In this document: positions 6,629 through 7,805 of the stretch, in pieces | Layout: each line of letters begins with the position of its first letter | Numbering within the stretch: the first letter of the stretch is position 1 | Assembly: GCA_955652025.1 (NCBI GenBank) | Contig: CATPAO010000263.1 | Span: forward strand, 1 to 7,805 | From: Casimicrobiaceae bacterium | Lineage (GTDB): Bacteria > Pseudomonadota > Gammaproteobacteria > Burkholderiales > Casimicrobiaceae | Direction of reading: 5' to 3' | DNA: 7,805 nucleotides | Position numbers and translations under genes: made by a program | The notes under the pieces: generated by a model | The model's input: the letters and a program-made list of their open reading frames with translations, nothing else | Told to the model about the DNA's origin: nothing | Databases searched by the model: none

Positions 6629-6651
6629 AAAACGGGGGCCGGCGGCCCCCG
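6627..6651 (-). terminator. Rho-independent terminator of the TonB-dependent receptor gene
   Basis: An 8-bp GC-only stem pairs 6633-6640 with 6644-6651 (CGGGGGCC with GGCCCCCG) around a 3-base loop at 6641-6643. On the minus strand it is followed by six T residues (6632-6627), the standard layout of an intrinsic terminator. It lies 22 bases past the receptor's stop codon. On the plus strand no T tract follows the stem, so termination of the radical SAM transcript here would be weaker. The T tract overlaps the last two bases of the radical SAM stop codon. Confidence 0.85.
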
Positions 6652-6673
6652 CAGACAAGCACGTTGATCTCCG

Positions 6674-7805
6674 TTATTTGAACGCGTAGCGGACCGAGCC
6701 GTACACGAACCGCGCGCGCGCGTCGTAGTACGAAGGATCGTAACCACCCTGGAACGTGAGGTTAGAGTTGGTGAACGGCGGATTGGTGTCCATCAGATTC
6801 TTCACGCCGAGTGTGAGCGTCAGGTTCTTGAAGCCCGTGTAGCTGCCCTGCACGTCCCAGGTGCTCAAGCTGCCCACGCGGCGCAGGTTGCCGTCGACAT
6901 CCGCATTCACGTCGATGTACTGGCTTTGGAACGTATTGGCGAGCGTCGCCGTCCACGGGCCGTAATCCCAGTTCAACGCCAAGTAGCTCTTCCAGCGCGG
7001 CGTGATGCCGGTGGCGCTCGCCTGGTACGCGTTCGACACGAAGCCCGCGAAGCTGCCGTCGGGTTGCTGCACATCGTACTTCATGTAATAGGTTCCCGAG
7101 AGCTGGGCCTTGAAGCGGCCGAAGCTCGTCGGCGGCAGCGTAACGCGGGCATCGACGTCGATGCCTTCGATCTTCGTGCGGCCGAGGTTGACGAAGATCT
7201 GATTGATCGCCGTGATGGGGCACGGCGCGCCGGGCACGAAGCTCGAAGGCGGGCACGCGGCCGCCCGCGTCACCAAGAAGCTGTACGTGCTGTAAAACGC
7301 AGGAGTCAGGATGGTGGAGATTGGGATTCCATTCGTGACCAGGTCCTTGATGTCCATGTAGAACCAGTCGACGCCGAGCGAAGTTCCGCTCACCGGTTCC
7401 CACACCCCGCCGATCGTCGTCTGATTGGCCTTTTCCGGCTTCAAGAGGGGGTTGCCGCCGAAGGTCGCCGTGAATTGATTGCCACAGTCGGGATTGGCGG
7501 CCTGGGAGGGATCGGGGCAGCGCAACGGATCGTTGAGTCCCGATTGTGAAAGGCCCGGCGTCTGCGGGTTCCACAGCTGATACAACGACGGCGCCAGAAA
7601 CGCTGTGCCCCACGAGCCGCGGAACAACAGCGACTGCATGGGCTGCCAGCGCAGGCTCACTTTCGGGTTCGTGGTGCTGCCGAAGTCGCTGTAGTGATCG
7701 TATCGAGCAGCGATGTTGCCTTCGAGGTTCTTCACGATCGGGATGCTCATTTCGCCGAACACCGCATACTGCGTGCGCGTATGGTCGATGATCTTGAAGT
7801 TGCCG
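6674..7805 (-). CDS. TonB-dependent outer-membrane receptor, C-terminal beta-barrel part (5' end outside the window)
   Basis: Reading from the right edge, 376 complete codons stay open (GNFKIIDHTRTQYAVFGE onward), so the gene continues beyond the window and the GTG at 7762 is not its start. The visible part is the barrel of a TonB-dependent receptor: alternating amphipathic strands, RYDHYSDFGSTTNPKVSLRW, FRGSWGTAFLAPSLYQLW, the family hallmark GGNPLLKPEKANQ, VDWFYMDIKDLV, TKIEGIDVDARV, and the terminal GVKNLMDTNPP ... YYDARARFVYGSVRYAFK. Two loops carry paired cysteines (CPDPSQAANPDC and CPPSSFVPGAPC) that could form disulfides. Such receptors import siderophores, vitamin B12, nickel or carbohydrates using TonB energy. 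The ligand cannot be told because the plug domain and signal peptide are missing. The chain ends in Lys after an aromatic Phe. A strong terminator follows. Confidence 0.93.
   Translation of the reverse strand, partial: GNFKIIDHTRTQYAVFGEMSIPIVKNLEGNIAARYDHYSDFGSTTNPKVSLRWQPMQSLLFRGSWGTAFLAPSLYQLWNPQTPGLSQSGLNDPLRCPDPSQAANPDCGNQFTATFGGNPLLKPEKANQTTIGGVWEPVSGTSLGVDWFYMDIKDLVTNGIPISTILTPAFYSTYSFLVTRAAACPPSSFVPGAPCPITAINQIFVNLGRTKIEGIDVDARVTLPPTSFGRFKAQLSGTYYMKYDVQQPDGSFAGFVSNAYQASATGITPRWKSYLALNWDYGPWTATLANTFQSQYIDVNADVDGNLRRVGSLSTWDVQGSYTGFKNLTLTLGVKNLMDTNPPFTNSNLTFQGGYDPSYYDARARFVYGSVRYAFK

Overview
The window is GC-rich, densely coding bacterial DNA with Shine-Dalgarno-type starts, a TonB-dependent outer-membrane receptor, a PA0069-type radical SAM protein and a TPR-methyltransferase. 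It therefore comes from a Gram-negative organism, most likely a proteobacterium. Betaproteobacteria is my best guess, inferred from the gene families only. No RNA genes, CRISPR arrays, insertion sequences or integration sites were seen.

Layout from left to right. (1) 18-572 (+): a small thioredoxin-fold/peroxiredoxin-like protein with a CNHC redox motif. (2) 624-2867 (+): a TPR-repeat protein fused to a SAM-dependent methyltransferase. Its reading frame is broken twice, near the start (AAAA run at 627-630) and near the end (GG at 2462-2463). Hand counts on sampled rows put it at about 55% GC, against about 69% for sampled neighbours. (3) 2880-4972 (-): a two-gene operon, an O-acetylhomoserine sulfhydrylase-type PLP enzyme (metY-like) followed by an alpha/beta hydrolase. 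The stop and start codons of the two overlap by one base (TAATG). (4) 5095-6628 (+): divergent from that operon, an OsmC-family peroxidase and a PA0069-family radical SAM protein 16 bases downstream. (5) 6627-6651: a strong hairpin that terminates the minus-strand gene to its right. (6) 6674-7805 (-): the C-terminal beta-barrel part of a TonB-dependent receptor, cut by the window edge.

Apart from the TPR-methyltransferase and the receptor, the genes share a sulfur/thiol-redox theme: a CxxC thioredoxin-like protein, sulfide incorporation into homocysteine, and thiol peroxidase activity by OsmC. This grouping is an inference from neighbourhood and is not a demonstrated pathway. I see no convincing new multi-gene system. 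The most informative anomaly is the doubly frameshifted, lower-GC TPR-methyltransferase, which is either a decaying acquired gene or a victim of homopolymer sequencing errors.
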